From Anaeramoeba flamelloides (lineage: Eukaryota; Metamonada; Anaeramoebidae), in NCBI GenBank assembly GCA_027625915.1, contig JANTQA010000008.1, positions 5,387,501-5,451,500 on the forward strand: a DNA stretch of 64,000 bases, read 5' to 3'. Both the position numbers and the translations under genes were made by a program. Under the pieces are notes generated by a model. The model was given only the letters and a program-made list of their open reading frames with translations, ran no database searches and was not told the origin of the DNA. Of this stretch, positions 35,430-48,100 are shown one piece after another (positions within the stretch are counted from its first letter, which is position 1; the number at the start of each line of letters is the position of its first letter).

Positions 35430-37435
35430 GTCTATGGGGAGTTACCAGGAAATTGCAAGGAAATTGCAAGGAAATTGTGATTGAATTTTTTTTTTTTGTA
35501 ATTAATTGAAAAATTTTCAAATATAAAAGAAAAAAACGGAAAATTAAAAGAAAATTGATTGAAAATATAAAAGGAGAGAATTATTTTTATTATTTTTTGT
35601 TTCTCGAAAGTAAAAAAGAATCAATAACCAAAAAAAGTGGGAAAAAAGAAAAAAATCAAGTAAAAGAAAATGTAACAATAAAAAAGTTTCAAAGATAAAA
35701 TCATTATAAAGTCTTCCTTAGTCTCTGTTTCTGAAATATTATACTTCTTGAAGTGATTAAATTTATTGAAAGAAATACCCTTCTATTGGTTATTTTATTT
35801 TGGGCTTCCAGGTACCTTTTTTATTTTTAGCTATTTTTTATTGTTGTTAGATAAAGAAGAAGAGAAAAAGAATAAGAAAAAAAGAATAAGAATAAGAGAA
35901 ATGTAAAAGAATAAGAATAAGCGAAAACTAAAAAAATTCGAAATTAAGACAAATTTATTTTCTATGTGTCCTTAATAAAATTAAGCACTATTTTTTTCTG
36001 ATTAATATTTTTCGAAATCTAACCTTATAACTTAATTCAATTAATCACTGATATAATTTTTTTTAGAATAAAAACACTCTCAACTTTTGAACTTCAAAAA
36101 TATTTTTTGAAATTACTCTGTACTTTTTTTATTTTTTTTTGAAAAATTGGGGTTTAGAAAATTTTGAAATCAAAGAATAAGTTAATATATTAAATTAGAA
36201 TAATTTTCCTGTGAGTTTATCTTTTGTAATTTAACTTTTTTTTAATTTTACCATTTAAAAATAAAAAAAATATTTGAAAACCAAATTAGTCCGTTTTGTG
36301 AAAACAAAATTCCCATAATTTAGAATTTGTTTTAGGAAAAGAGTTAAAAAAAGATAAAGTATCTAAATATATACATAATTTCAAGTGTGAATTCAATGAT
36401 TTTGGTAAAAAAATGTTTTTAAGAAAAAGTTATATTGAAACATTATTTATTTTTATTTTTTCATTTAATTTTTTTAATTGTATTAATGTAAGGTATTTGA
36501 CCAGTTTTCCATTTTTTTTTATTTTTTCGGTCGTAGGGACATATTTACATTTTTTTTTAGTAAAAAATTCTATTTCAAAAATTTAACTATCATTAAATTA
36601 TTATATTTATCAGAAGCGAAACAAAAAAACAAATCACTAAAATAAAAAGTAAAAAAATAAAAAAATCTAAAGTTTATTTTTTTATTTTACAAATCATAAA
36701 CCAATATAGAACAACCAAATAATCATTGAGTATGCGCATGATTTGTTTATATTAATTATTAAAATAACTATACATTATAAATATTTTTTTCAATTCATGA
36801 ATATATTGACTTTTATATAAAGTGGATAAATTACTTTATTAAGTGTGTTAATACCTTCTAGATCAACGATTCCACATGGATAGTTTAAAACCGTGATAAA
36901 AACAATGAATATTTCCAAGAATAATAAAGATAATTATATATGAAATTTCAAAGAAAAACCCCTTTAATAAATCCCCGAGGAAATTTTTTGTTTTTCTTGA
37001 GGAACATTTCATCAAAAATCATCAAAGAAAATTTAAAGGAAATTATATTCATTTCTTCAAGCCAAAATTCAAAATTTTTACATGAAATTGCCTTCTCTCT
37101 TATTATTCTTAGACTTTCAATTCGGATTTGAGGAAAAAAAAAGATAATTTCATTTTTTAACCACTCCTAAACCACAATAGCAAAATCAACCTTCGAAGAA
37201 CCAACATAACATTTCAAACCAAATACAAGATAACCTTTAATTCCCATTCTTTGTATTGTAAACCTAAAAAAGATCGAATTGTGTAATAAAAAGACAATCC
37301 AAATATATTTCATATGAACTGTTTAAAATATAAGCAGGAAGAAATAATCAAAAATATTGATCATTTTTGTATGGGTACATACTTCCCAGGATAATAATAG
37401 ATTACTAGTTCAAAATAAAAAAAAAATCTAAATCT

Positions 37436-37594
37436 TACTGGTATTTGAATTATAAATGATAAAAATTTTCACTTCATTTACAATTTCCTTTTGCAAACAA
37501 AGATAGAACCTACTTCTTTGATAACAGTCTTTATAAAAGAGCAATATGGAAGGGAAGGTAAAATTTTTTCACATTTATAATTCAAATACCAGTA
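37436..37594. mobile_element. MITE family A, copy 4
   Basis: 159 bp with near-perfect inverted ends TACTGGTATTTGAATTATAA and TTATAATTCAAATACCAGTA. The cleanest copy of the family in the window. Confidence 0.85.
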
Positions 37595-37848
37595 TTGAAA
37601 TAATTTTAAATCAAAAAAGTTTGAAATTATTTTCAGAGTAACATAATAATAAAACACTTGATTTTACGTTTAAATGTACTTTTTTGAAATGCAAGTCTAA
37701 GAGCATCTCAACTGAAGTTTACACTTCGTTCCCCAACACAACAACTAACTAATAAACGAATTTCTTCAGGAAACAATGAATATAAAGAAAGAAAACCATT
37801 TAAATGTATAATTAAATAACAGCCCAAAAACTTGTGTTACAGGATTAA

Positions 37849-39057
37849 GGGACTAGTAACTCTTATTTATTTTTTTTCCCAAAGGTAATAGAGTAATTAT
37901 TTACATAAGGATACAATTAAGACCAATAAGAAACTTCGTTTGTCAACTTTAGAGAAATGAATAATCATTTTTAAAAGATTTCATTTTTCCAAATAATCAA
38001 ATTTTCAGTCAAAAGATCTAGATCTTTTTTGTTGGGTTTTTGGATCGAATATGAAAAATAAAAATTTGCAAAAAAATTTATTTTTGAAGAAATATCACTT
38101 TTAGTAATTTTTGAGAGTCTTTATGAACAAGTAACGTTGTGTCTTTAATATTATTTTAAAAATACATCAAAAATAAATCAAATATTGTATCCTTGAAGAT
38201 CTAAAAAATTTGAACATTTATTTTATTCACAAATATTTATTCAATTTCTTGAAATTTAAACACTTGTCAATATACTTTTTCAAATATCTAGAGTATAAAC
38301 AAGGAACTGTTGTATTAAAATCAGGTATTTGATAATATCTATTATTTTTTTTATTATCGGAAATATGCATTTGAATTGTTTTATTTGTTGCAAAATCTTG
38401 AAAAAATTGAGAAATAAATGAAAAACCTATTTGATAAATTTAATCATTGGGTTGTTAATGACTTGCTGAAATAATTAAGATTGGGTTTATAATTATTAAT
38501 TCTAAATAATCAAATTAAAAAGTATTTCTTTAGATAATAAGTTGAATTTTCCAGGTTTTAAAAAAGTATTTCGGGAGAATTTTTAATTCGATTCTTTGGT
38601 TCTTTTTCTCAGATTTTTTCATTCAATCCCTAGAAAAAATAGATTTGGTCTGTTCTTTGAATCAAAAAATTATATTTTTTACAAGTTTACAATAATTATT
38701 GTATATTTTTTGAGATTAAGTAGATTTTTTAAACTTAGTTATTTTAGAACTTAGTGGTTTCATTTCTAAAGTTTATTTTTGTACACTTCCTTTACAGGAA
38801 ATAAGATTTCAATCTTCTTTCAAAGAAAATAATTTTTTTTAAATAATTTGGAAATATGTTGAATTTTGAACTTTTCAAAAATGATTAAAAATGGGTCAGA
38901 CTTTTAAAAACAATAATTCATTTCTGAAAATAGTATTAAAAGTAAGCCATGTATTGTAGTTATCAGATTTTTACTTTATTATTCAATTTCAAGATACGGT
39001 AAAATTTTTTTAAATTTGTTAGTAAATGTTCTTGAAGATTTTTTTTAGTTTAGTCCC
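37849..39057 (+). mobile_element. TTAA-flanked element (family G, copy 2), about 1.2 kb
   Basis: Left: TTAA (37845-37848) then GGGACTAGTAAC; right: TTTAGTCCC then TTAA (39058-39061). So it has short inverted ends with a TTAA duplication, the target preferred by piggyBac-type transposases. The interior matches 17190-18352. It ends about 130 bp before the lectin start codon. No transposase frame. Confidence 0.75.
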
Positions 39058-39187
39058 TTAACAAAGATCAATTTTAAAACATTTTTATTTGCAGCATTAA
39101 TTTCATTTATTTAGCCATCAAACAAGTGAACATTAATCCAGATCTTTTTATGTTTATGATCACTAATCATTTTTTCTCTTTTCAAAC

Positions 39188-42100
39188 ATGTTTTCTTTAC
39201 ACAAAATGAAAATAATTTATTTTATTCTGGGAATCTTGTTTTTATCAAAATCTTTAGCAACATACTCATTCATTGTCCATAAATTTAGTTTGTTTCCACC
39301 CTATAAAGAAATGAATAATGAATGGGAAACAAAAGGATCGACACAAATAAAAAACGATCGAATCAGATTAACACCTGATAGCAGAAACAAAAAAGGGCAC
39401 CTGTGGTCTAAAAAGCCAAACAAAGTTAAAAATTGGGAAATTGAAATTGTTTTTAATATCCAGGGAAACGAGCAATATGGCGCTGATGGCTTGGCGATTT
39501 GGTAAGAAAATCTTATTCATTTTTATTCAAAACAAAAAAGATTTAAACTTAATTGTTTTCTTGGTTTCAAAAACCAACAAATGAACAAAAAAGCTTTTTT
39601 CTTTTTTGTTAGTGAACTTATTTTTTTCATTTGCTTTTGGGTTTGTTCACAAAAAAGAAATAAGGAATCAGAAAAAAAAAAAGAAAAAACAAACCTTTTA
39701 ACCTTCCAATCCTGATTTTGCATAGTGTCCATTTTCTCATCTCAAATTTGAAAAAAAAACAAATAGGTTTCAAGAGAGACTGTAGCTTTATTTGATTTAA
39801 CACAAACAAAAAAGAATCTTTTTTTACAGCCCAAATATCAAAAAAGTTAATATTAAACCCAACACATTAATTTTGTTGTTTCAAAAAACAGTTTTTCAAA
39901 CCCTTTTTAAAAATTATGCCTTTTAAATTTTGCCGTTGGCGCTTTTATAGGATTTTGTGTCCTTGATAACAGAATTTTTTAAAAAGATTTTTTTGGATCT
40001 TATCAAAACATTTTAAGGGAGAAGTGACCATAAAGTCAAAATTTTCACTTTTGTTAAATTTTTTATGACTCTTTTCCTAATAAAAAATCATTTTGTATTT
40101 ATTTTTTTAAATTATGGAAGAAGTAAAAATTTCTCTCGAAGAGAACTTTTATACTAGAATTCCCTTTCAGAAATTCAAGTTTAAAATCTAAACTCTTTTT
40201 CAAATAAAAGGACACAGAAATTTTCAAGAATTATTCATAATTGAATCAAATTAATTATAGTTTCATTCTAAAATATACTAAACTCTTTAAAACATAAAAA
40301 AACACTCAACTTAAGATTTCAAACTCATTAAAATAAAACAATAAAAATTAAAATTAAATATTTTAAAAATTGGTGTGCCCTTTTATTTGAAATGAGAAAT
40401 CTCGTTTTGTAAATTGTTGGGGGAAAAAAAATTATAAAATCCATAAAAACTTTTGAACGTGGTGAATTGGAAAAAAGTTCTTTACAAGTCAAACTTTTGT
40501 TCTTTAAAAGTCTCGTTTTCAAGTAAAGCCGCAATTCGTCTGTGTATTTTGTTGGAATTGTTTTTTTCTTTTTTTTCTCTTTTCTTTGTTTCATGCATCA
40601 ATCCAATAATGGCCTTTCTTAATTCCTTATCTAGCTCATTCGGAATCAAACTTAAACTGTTTTCATTTATACACTGTCAGATTATTTCCAAATTGGTTTC
40701 TTCTTATCTTATTTTTTTTATTTTCCAACTGTTTAATATCCATAAATAAAAAACACAAAAAATGAATAATTAAAATGAAAATCACCAATAAGTAATTATC
40801 TTATTCAGAATCAAATTTAATAGTATCGATGATTTGGGAGGTGTGCCATTTTGTTTGAAAAAGAGTTTATAATTAAACAATTATTAATATATGAAAATAA
40901 TTTCAAACTGTCTTGATTTAAAATTAATACATTGGAATATATTCCTTTTAATTTATTTTTGAATATTAATCAAAATTTCCACTTTTTTACCAATTTCTTA
41001 AACGGATCAGAAAACGATATTAGTTATTTTTGCTGTGTTTCTTTGATTTTTAGTAAACAAAGTGCTTGTTGAAAACAATTTATTAATTCTTTTATTACAC
41101 AAATACAATTAAATGACACAATAAAAAGTCAAGTTGAATTATATTATCCACTTTGAGAAATATCAAATGATTTTCCTTTAATTTCTATCTCGACATTCTA
41201 TTGTGGCATTTTATTTTATCTTTGAAAAAAATGTAATAAATTATTTTTAAAGGACAAATTAAAGTATTTAAAGAAAGTAACCCCAGACCAACCATTTTTT
41301 TCCGTTTATCCTTTCAATTTTGGGAGAATTTGTAACCAATGGTCAAGACCACAAAAGCAAAGAGGTTCAGTAATTATTGTACTGAAGTTATGATTGGTTT
41401 AGAATCCCAATTACTAATTGGGATTCAAACACTTAAAACCGAAGAAAAGGAAGAAACTAAGGAAGATTTGGAAACACAGTGTCTGTTAAAAAATATTAAA
41501 AAAAACCGGTTGCTGATGTTGGTATTGAAGAAATATATGTGATGAAGACAAATCCATTCAAAAACAATTTGGTCTTCGAGAGGGTTCAAATTTCAACAAG
41601 TGTTGGACATAAAGGTACTAAAATAAAAAAAATTAAAAAAATTTTGTTGAAAAAAAAAAATAAAGCAAGATCATCACTTGCTACTTTAAATTGGAACTAT
41701 CGGAATTTAAATAAAAAAAAATTATAAGATTCACCCAACACCTGTAAAAGAATTAATGAACAGAATTCTTTTTAAAAAGTCAACATATAATTTTTATCAT
41801 TGAGAATAGTTTTTTTCTTTATTAATTTCTTCTTCCTTTTCTTTTTTTACGTTTTGTGGTCCAAATTAGTACTTGAAATTCCAAGCCAATCATAACTTCA
41901 GTACAATAATTACTGAACCTCTTTGATTTTGTGGTCTTTAATACAAAAAAAAATTCTTCAAAAGCAAACAATAAAAAATGTCGGTACACCCATACCGATT
42001 TAAATACTTTAATCCCCCCTTTAAAGAAGGCACTTTAAATTTAAAAATCAAACAAAACCACAACTAAATTAACTAATCATTTTCGAATCTAATTGAAAAT

Positions 42101-45100
42101 TAAAAAAAAAGGTGAAAATATTGGCTTTTGTTATTAAAAACTTACTTTTAGTGAATTTATTATCTAAAATTTAAAAGGAATACCAATATGTAATTAGATC
42201 ACGAAAAAAAAAAAAAAATAGAATAGATCATAAATACTCGTTAGATATATCATTTTATGTTTTACCTTATTGTGAAATATTTTGAATTTAAACAGCTGAT
42301 TTTTAAAACAATTATTCTCTGAAGTCAAAAAAATAATTTAACTGAAGAGAATTAAAAATATTAAATGAACTTGAAAGGGTTGGCAGTATCTTGAATATTT
42401 TTATTGTTAGTAAAATTAATATGATAATAAGTTTAGATTCAAGGTTTGTTCCTTAATTGATAAGTATTGTATATGTAAATGCAAAACAGTCAATCCACAA
42501 ATTGGGTCTAAACTTAAAAGAAAAGTAAAATATCTTTCGATCTGATCACTGATTTAATTTCTTTCTTTTGATTTATTTTTCAAAATTAATTGTTCTTTTG
42601 TTGAATATCTTTATATATTTCAACAAATTATCATTTTTCTAATTCTAAAATATTGTTAAAATTATACTTAAAATTTTTCAAGTATTAAATCGCCATTAAT
42701 TTTGAAACAAATAGGAAGATCAGTATCATGATTTGTAATGTATCTCTTATTTATAGAACCTCATAATTTCAAATAATTAGGTAATTTTTTAAACTAATTA
42801 CAAATTCAAATAAAAATGAACAATTACTCTTGTACGCGTACAAAAGAATAATTATTATGAATTCAAGGATTTTTTTAAAATTTACCAAATAATGAATTCC
42901 AAAGATTGGAGAAACAAATTATAAAAAAAATCAATTTTTTTTTTTAAAATTCAGTTGTATTTTGTTACATTCTGTGGAAATATTTTGAAAAAAATTTAAA
43001 TAAATTGAATAGTTTAAAAGTTCTAAAAAAATGAGATATTTTAATTTATATAAATTCAAAAGAATTATCTATAAAATATATGAGATACTTTTGTAAGATA
43101 GAAACAAACCGTTATTTATTATTAGATATTTTGATGATATCTATGTCCAAGTCACGATAAATTACAAAAATTGCTATAATTTCTTATCAAATCGCGATAT
43201 TTTAGAAAATTGCGATATTCAATATTATCGCAATAAAATGACAAATCGCGATATTCTATAAAATCGCGATAATTATCTTAAAAATCGTGATGAAAGACAA
43301 AATATCGCAATTTAAAAGATAATCGCGATAAAATAGTTGATGGATTTTGGGCTAATTCAGAAAAATATTTAGACAAAGAAATTTTGATTGATCAAAAAAA
43401 AGATCATGTGAAAAAAAGTTATTCTTTGAAAAAACAACAAAAAAGATACTTGATTATATCAAGGATAAGATCAAAGAGTTTTATTTGTATTTTATTTTGA
43501 TTTGTCTTACAAACCTATCGATCCTTTTAGATCAACAAAAAGAACAAAAGAGAAATAAATATTTTCTCAGTCAATCGTGGTGTTGGGAATTGTATTGAAT
43601 AAAAGAGCTTCTAAAACAACCAACCTTTCACTCGTTCTTTAAAGAATGTGTTCTTGGGTTAAAACCTTTTCTTTATTCTAGAGAAGTTTTAAAGGAGTTA
43701 TGGATAACTTTTCAAAAACTTTCACAACAACCAAGCCAGATTATCACCAATTATTATGATTTTTTGGACATCTGTTTTCTAATTGTTGTTATTCTTTTTT
43801 GAGTATCTTTGTATTAGACAGAAAACACAACTAGAGCTTCTTGGTTTTTGTTTAATCGATCACCAAACAAGAAGGAAAATCACTCTTTCTTCTTTTTGGT
43901 TATTTAACTTGTGAAGGTAATAACTCCATTTAAAAAAAAAAATACATCTATATTATATTCAAGTATATTGTTGAAATGGGTAATTATTAGTATGATCATA
44001 AAATTCATTTGAATCTTTGATATTTTGTTAAAAAATAAATGAAAAAAAAATTTTATTTCCATTACAAACAAACTCATTCCTTTTTATAAAAGTTTTCTTC
44101 TTTCAAAACTTTCAAACACTTGGAGATAATTCACAACCCTTGCAAACACTTTCGAACATTTTTAAAGGGAAAGCGTTGTAAAAGCCAAGAGATTTTTTTA
44201 TAATTTGATTTCCAAAAAATAATTTTTCATTTTTTTGCGATAATTATTTAATTGCGATAATGTGGAATATCGCGATTTTATGATTTTTTCGTGATAAAGC
44301 TGGACTAATCGCGATTTTTTTAATATTATCGCAAATTAATTGTTAATATCATGATAATATATGTTATCATCATACCTCTATTATATTAATAATTAAAAAG
44401 TTATTAAAAAGAATGAATAGAAAAGAAAATAGAATTTAATCCATTGTCAAAAAACTTGTTAAATAATATTGAAATTGTATTATACCGAATAAAATAAATT
44501 TCTTTTTAAAAATTAATGCTACAATTAAAGATATAGAACAAATTGAAATTAAACATCACTTTCTCTTTTCTTGGAGTAGAATTTTGAAAAAAAATAATTA
44601 AGGGAGTAGTCATTTTTGAAAATAAAATGAAATCTTGTCCAGATCTTGAAAACTTTTTTTTTTGTACTTTATGTTTCGACTTAGGAAATGGATGAGTTAA
44701 CCTCATTTAAACAATTTATTGATTTGAGTCTCTTTTTTGAAATTCAAAATTTACATGTTTCCAATATAAAACGAAAAAAAGTAACATATTATTTTGTTTA
44801 ACAATTAAGTTAATTCTTGAAAATGGGAAAACATATTTTTCGTTTTATGTTGGAAAGTATTGATTTCGAAAGCAAATTTTTTATTGGGTTTCTTTTTCTT
44901 TGATTAATATTCCAATTCAAATCTCAAACAATAAAACTAAATGAAGTATAGGTGATTCAATAAATGGATATTCGGTAGAAGCTTAAATACAGTTTATCAA
45001 TTAAATTGAGATATTATAAGCAAAAAAAATTATTCTTTAAGGTTTTGAAAAAGTTGTTTTCTGGTTTTCAAAAAATGAAAAAAAATTGCAAAAAAATTTT

Positions 45101-48100
45101 CAATTTTGAAAAATTTTTTTAACAAATTGTTTTGTCTTATTCACAAGAATCCTTATAACAATTAAATTAATTTTTGGCAGAAAAAAAATGATTTTGAATT
45201 TAGAGGAAAAAATTAACTAATTCCCAAATATCTTGTAGAAATTTTTATTTTGAAAAATCGAATTTTGTCTTAATACAAAAACAAAATTTCAGAGTAAAAT
45301 TTTTACATGACTTTAAAACTTTGATTATTATAACCACTCTTCTTAAAAAAATACAATTATTTTTTAATCTGTTGAATATATCAATTTTTTGATTAACCAA
45401 AGTTTTATCTCAAAAAAGAAAAAAAATCGTTATATTAATATTACTTGTAACAAAGAAATGTTATAGTATAATAGTGATCAAAATTACAATAAACGAGGTA
45501 AAAACTAGATAAATTGTGAGAAATAAAATGAATTTAATAGTTTTCTTTTTCAGAAAAAATGGAAAAAACAAATTGATCTCACTAAACTAATTTTCTTTTA
45601 TGGCTTTCTTAATCGATCAGAATTTTTAGACACTTGGGATCGACAAAATTTGTAAGTAGAGAATACCACCAATAACATATTTTAAAATTTTGCCTTGTTG
45701 TCGTAGAAGACTAGTCCCTTAATATTTAATTTTTTTTTTTTGATATCTCTAGAATAGTTGAATTTGGATAACATTTGTATTGATAATTATGTTACAATAA
45801 ATATAAATAAAATCTGAAAATAACCAAGTCGATTTAGTATTAAATCACGTAAAATAATTATATCCATAAAAAAATTAAATAAATTTCTCAAAATTAATTT
45901 TTTTTTTAAAACTAAACTAAAATTCAAAATTTTCCACACAGCTAAAACGTTCCAAACAATCAAAACAATACAATTTCATTGAAATTGGAAATAATTTTGA
46001 TTTTGGTAAAATATGAAAATCATTTTTTCATCTTTTAGTTTTTTTTTTCGTTTCATTTTTTGAATTACTTAATTGGATTCGTTGGATCAAAATTTTTTTG
46101 AACAATTGATATTATGTTAAAGTTGAGTTGTTCTAAATAGAAGAACTCAAATACAATTAGCTGGTAGTATCTAACCATTTGATCGATCAATATTCCTAAT
46201 AGAATTTAAACAAATTTCAGAAATCAATTTTTTTGTTTTGCTCTCTCCAAAATTTTTAACACACCCATGATTTATTTATATTGATAATTATTTATTTATT
46301 GTTTTGTGAGTATTGTAATTTATAAAAAAGTGTTAACATTTCAATTAGTAAATAACTCTAATTTGATAAATCTTCTTGAATTAATTAAATAAGATTTTTT
46401 TTTCACAAATCGAATTTTGGTGTGTTAAAAATTTTGAATTGGGGTTTATTATTTTTTCTGAAATTTTAATTGTAAAATATTAGTAAAATAAAATTTTTTC
46501 CTTTTTTTTTTAAATTTTTTTGGAGAATCTAGAACTCAAAAGCACCAATATATTTTTTTAATGAACTATCACATATTTCAATTTTAGTGGGTGTTATGGT
46601 GTTGCTACTTCCTTAATGTACTTTTAAATTCAATATTATTATTAAATAATATTTTGATTTAAAACTACATATAATTTATGGAAGGGCACAAGTAGTTTCT
46701 GTTTTTTTTTTTAAAAAAACTCTATCGAATCCAAGAATTGTATAAATTGTTTCAATTTTCAAAGAGTGGAATTAAAGATACAAATTGTTATTTTAATTTG
46801 AAAAACTATCTTAAAATAATGGACTATTGAATAAACCTTAAATAATTGTTATTTTTTTTCCATTATATATTCGCGGATAGATACATACTTTTCAAATTAA
46901 ATTATAAGATTTCTTTTCCATGAAAATAGATTTTTTAGAAAGAAACAAGAGTTTGTATGTTTTTATTATTTTTTTAATTGTAATTTTGGACGAAATTAAC
47001 AACTGTAAAGATTCATCGGGGTTGTTTGAACTCATAGTCTTGACATTTTATCCCCCCTTTCATTTTTTTATTTTCAATAATTTAAATTATAATAATTCTA
47101 ATCAAGAATACATATACAAAATCCCACAGTACGCACACTTTATTTCAAACAGGGGTTTCTTGAAGTTTGGTAATACAAGATAATTTGAAAAGGAAGGAAA
47201 TAATTATTTTGGATCCGAAATTTTACCTTAAATAAAACAATAATGTATTAAAAGGAAATGATGAACATACTCAAACAATAAAAACAAAAAAATATGAATG
47301 TTTTTCTATTTCTTACCCAAATATATTAACAAATAATTTAAATAACGAAAATAAATAGATAACAAAATAATTTTTATTGTTTTGTTTTTAATTTAAAATA
47401 AAGCTTATCATTAAAATAATAATACATCTGAAAAAAAAAAAATATTCCTTTAATTTGAAATAAGAAACCTTATTAATTGTTTGTACTTTTGAATAATTAA
47501 TTTTTTTTTTTTTTAAGATACATTAATTTTGAAAGATTTTAAATAAAAATAACTTTTGATGAGGTAATAATTATTATGATAAAAATATCATCTAATAATC
47601 ATATCCAAAAAATGTTCATTTTTACTGATTTAAAAAAATATATATATAAAAACAATAGAATTGGTTTATAAAACATTGTTTAAAAACAAAAAGAATTCAA
47701 TACCTTTTAATTATTCTTCTCGATCCCCCCCCCCTTTTTTTTTTTATAATTATGAATTTACAATTCTTCTTTTTTAAAGGTATACAAAACATAAATTAAT
47801 TGATGGTGATGTTTTTGGATCAAGAAATCATTTTACAGGACTGGGTGTATTTCTTGATACATATGATAATAATGGTAATAATGATAATCCATTTGTACAG
47901 GCAATGATTGGAAATGGAATAATCGAATATGAAGGAGATGTTGATGGGGTGACATCTTCAATCGGGCAATGTTCTGTTGATTTCCGAAATTTAAAAGAAG
48001 ATTCTAGTATTTTAATTAGATATGAAGATAAAAAATTGACAATAAAAACTCGTATTGGTAAAAGTAAAAGTTATTCAAAGTGTATTTATCAAGAAAATGT

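Larger units (their letters stand above)
33707..39187. other. Intergenic region between importin and lectin genes
   Basis: Holds one D, one C, one A and one G-type element, listed separately. A triplicated GGAAATTGCAA unit is at about 35448-35480 and an AAGAATAAG-rich purine tract at 35850-35930. A decayed family E end is at about 37120-37275. No gene seen. Confidence 0.6.

Noticed and set aside
43156-43332. Regularly spaced ATCGCGAT units as a possible CRISPR array
   Set aside because: Units are short, degenerate palindromes, mirrored at the other end of a mobile element in a eukaryotic intron.
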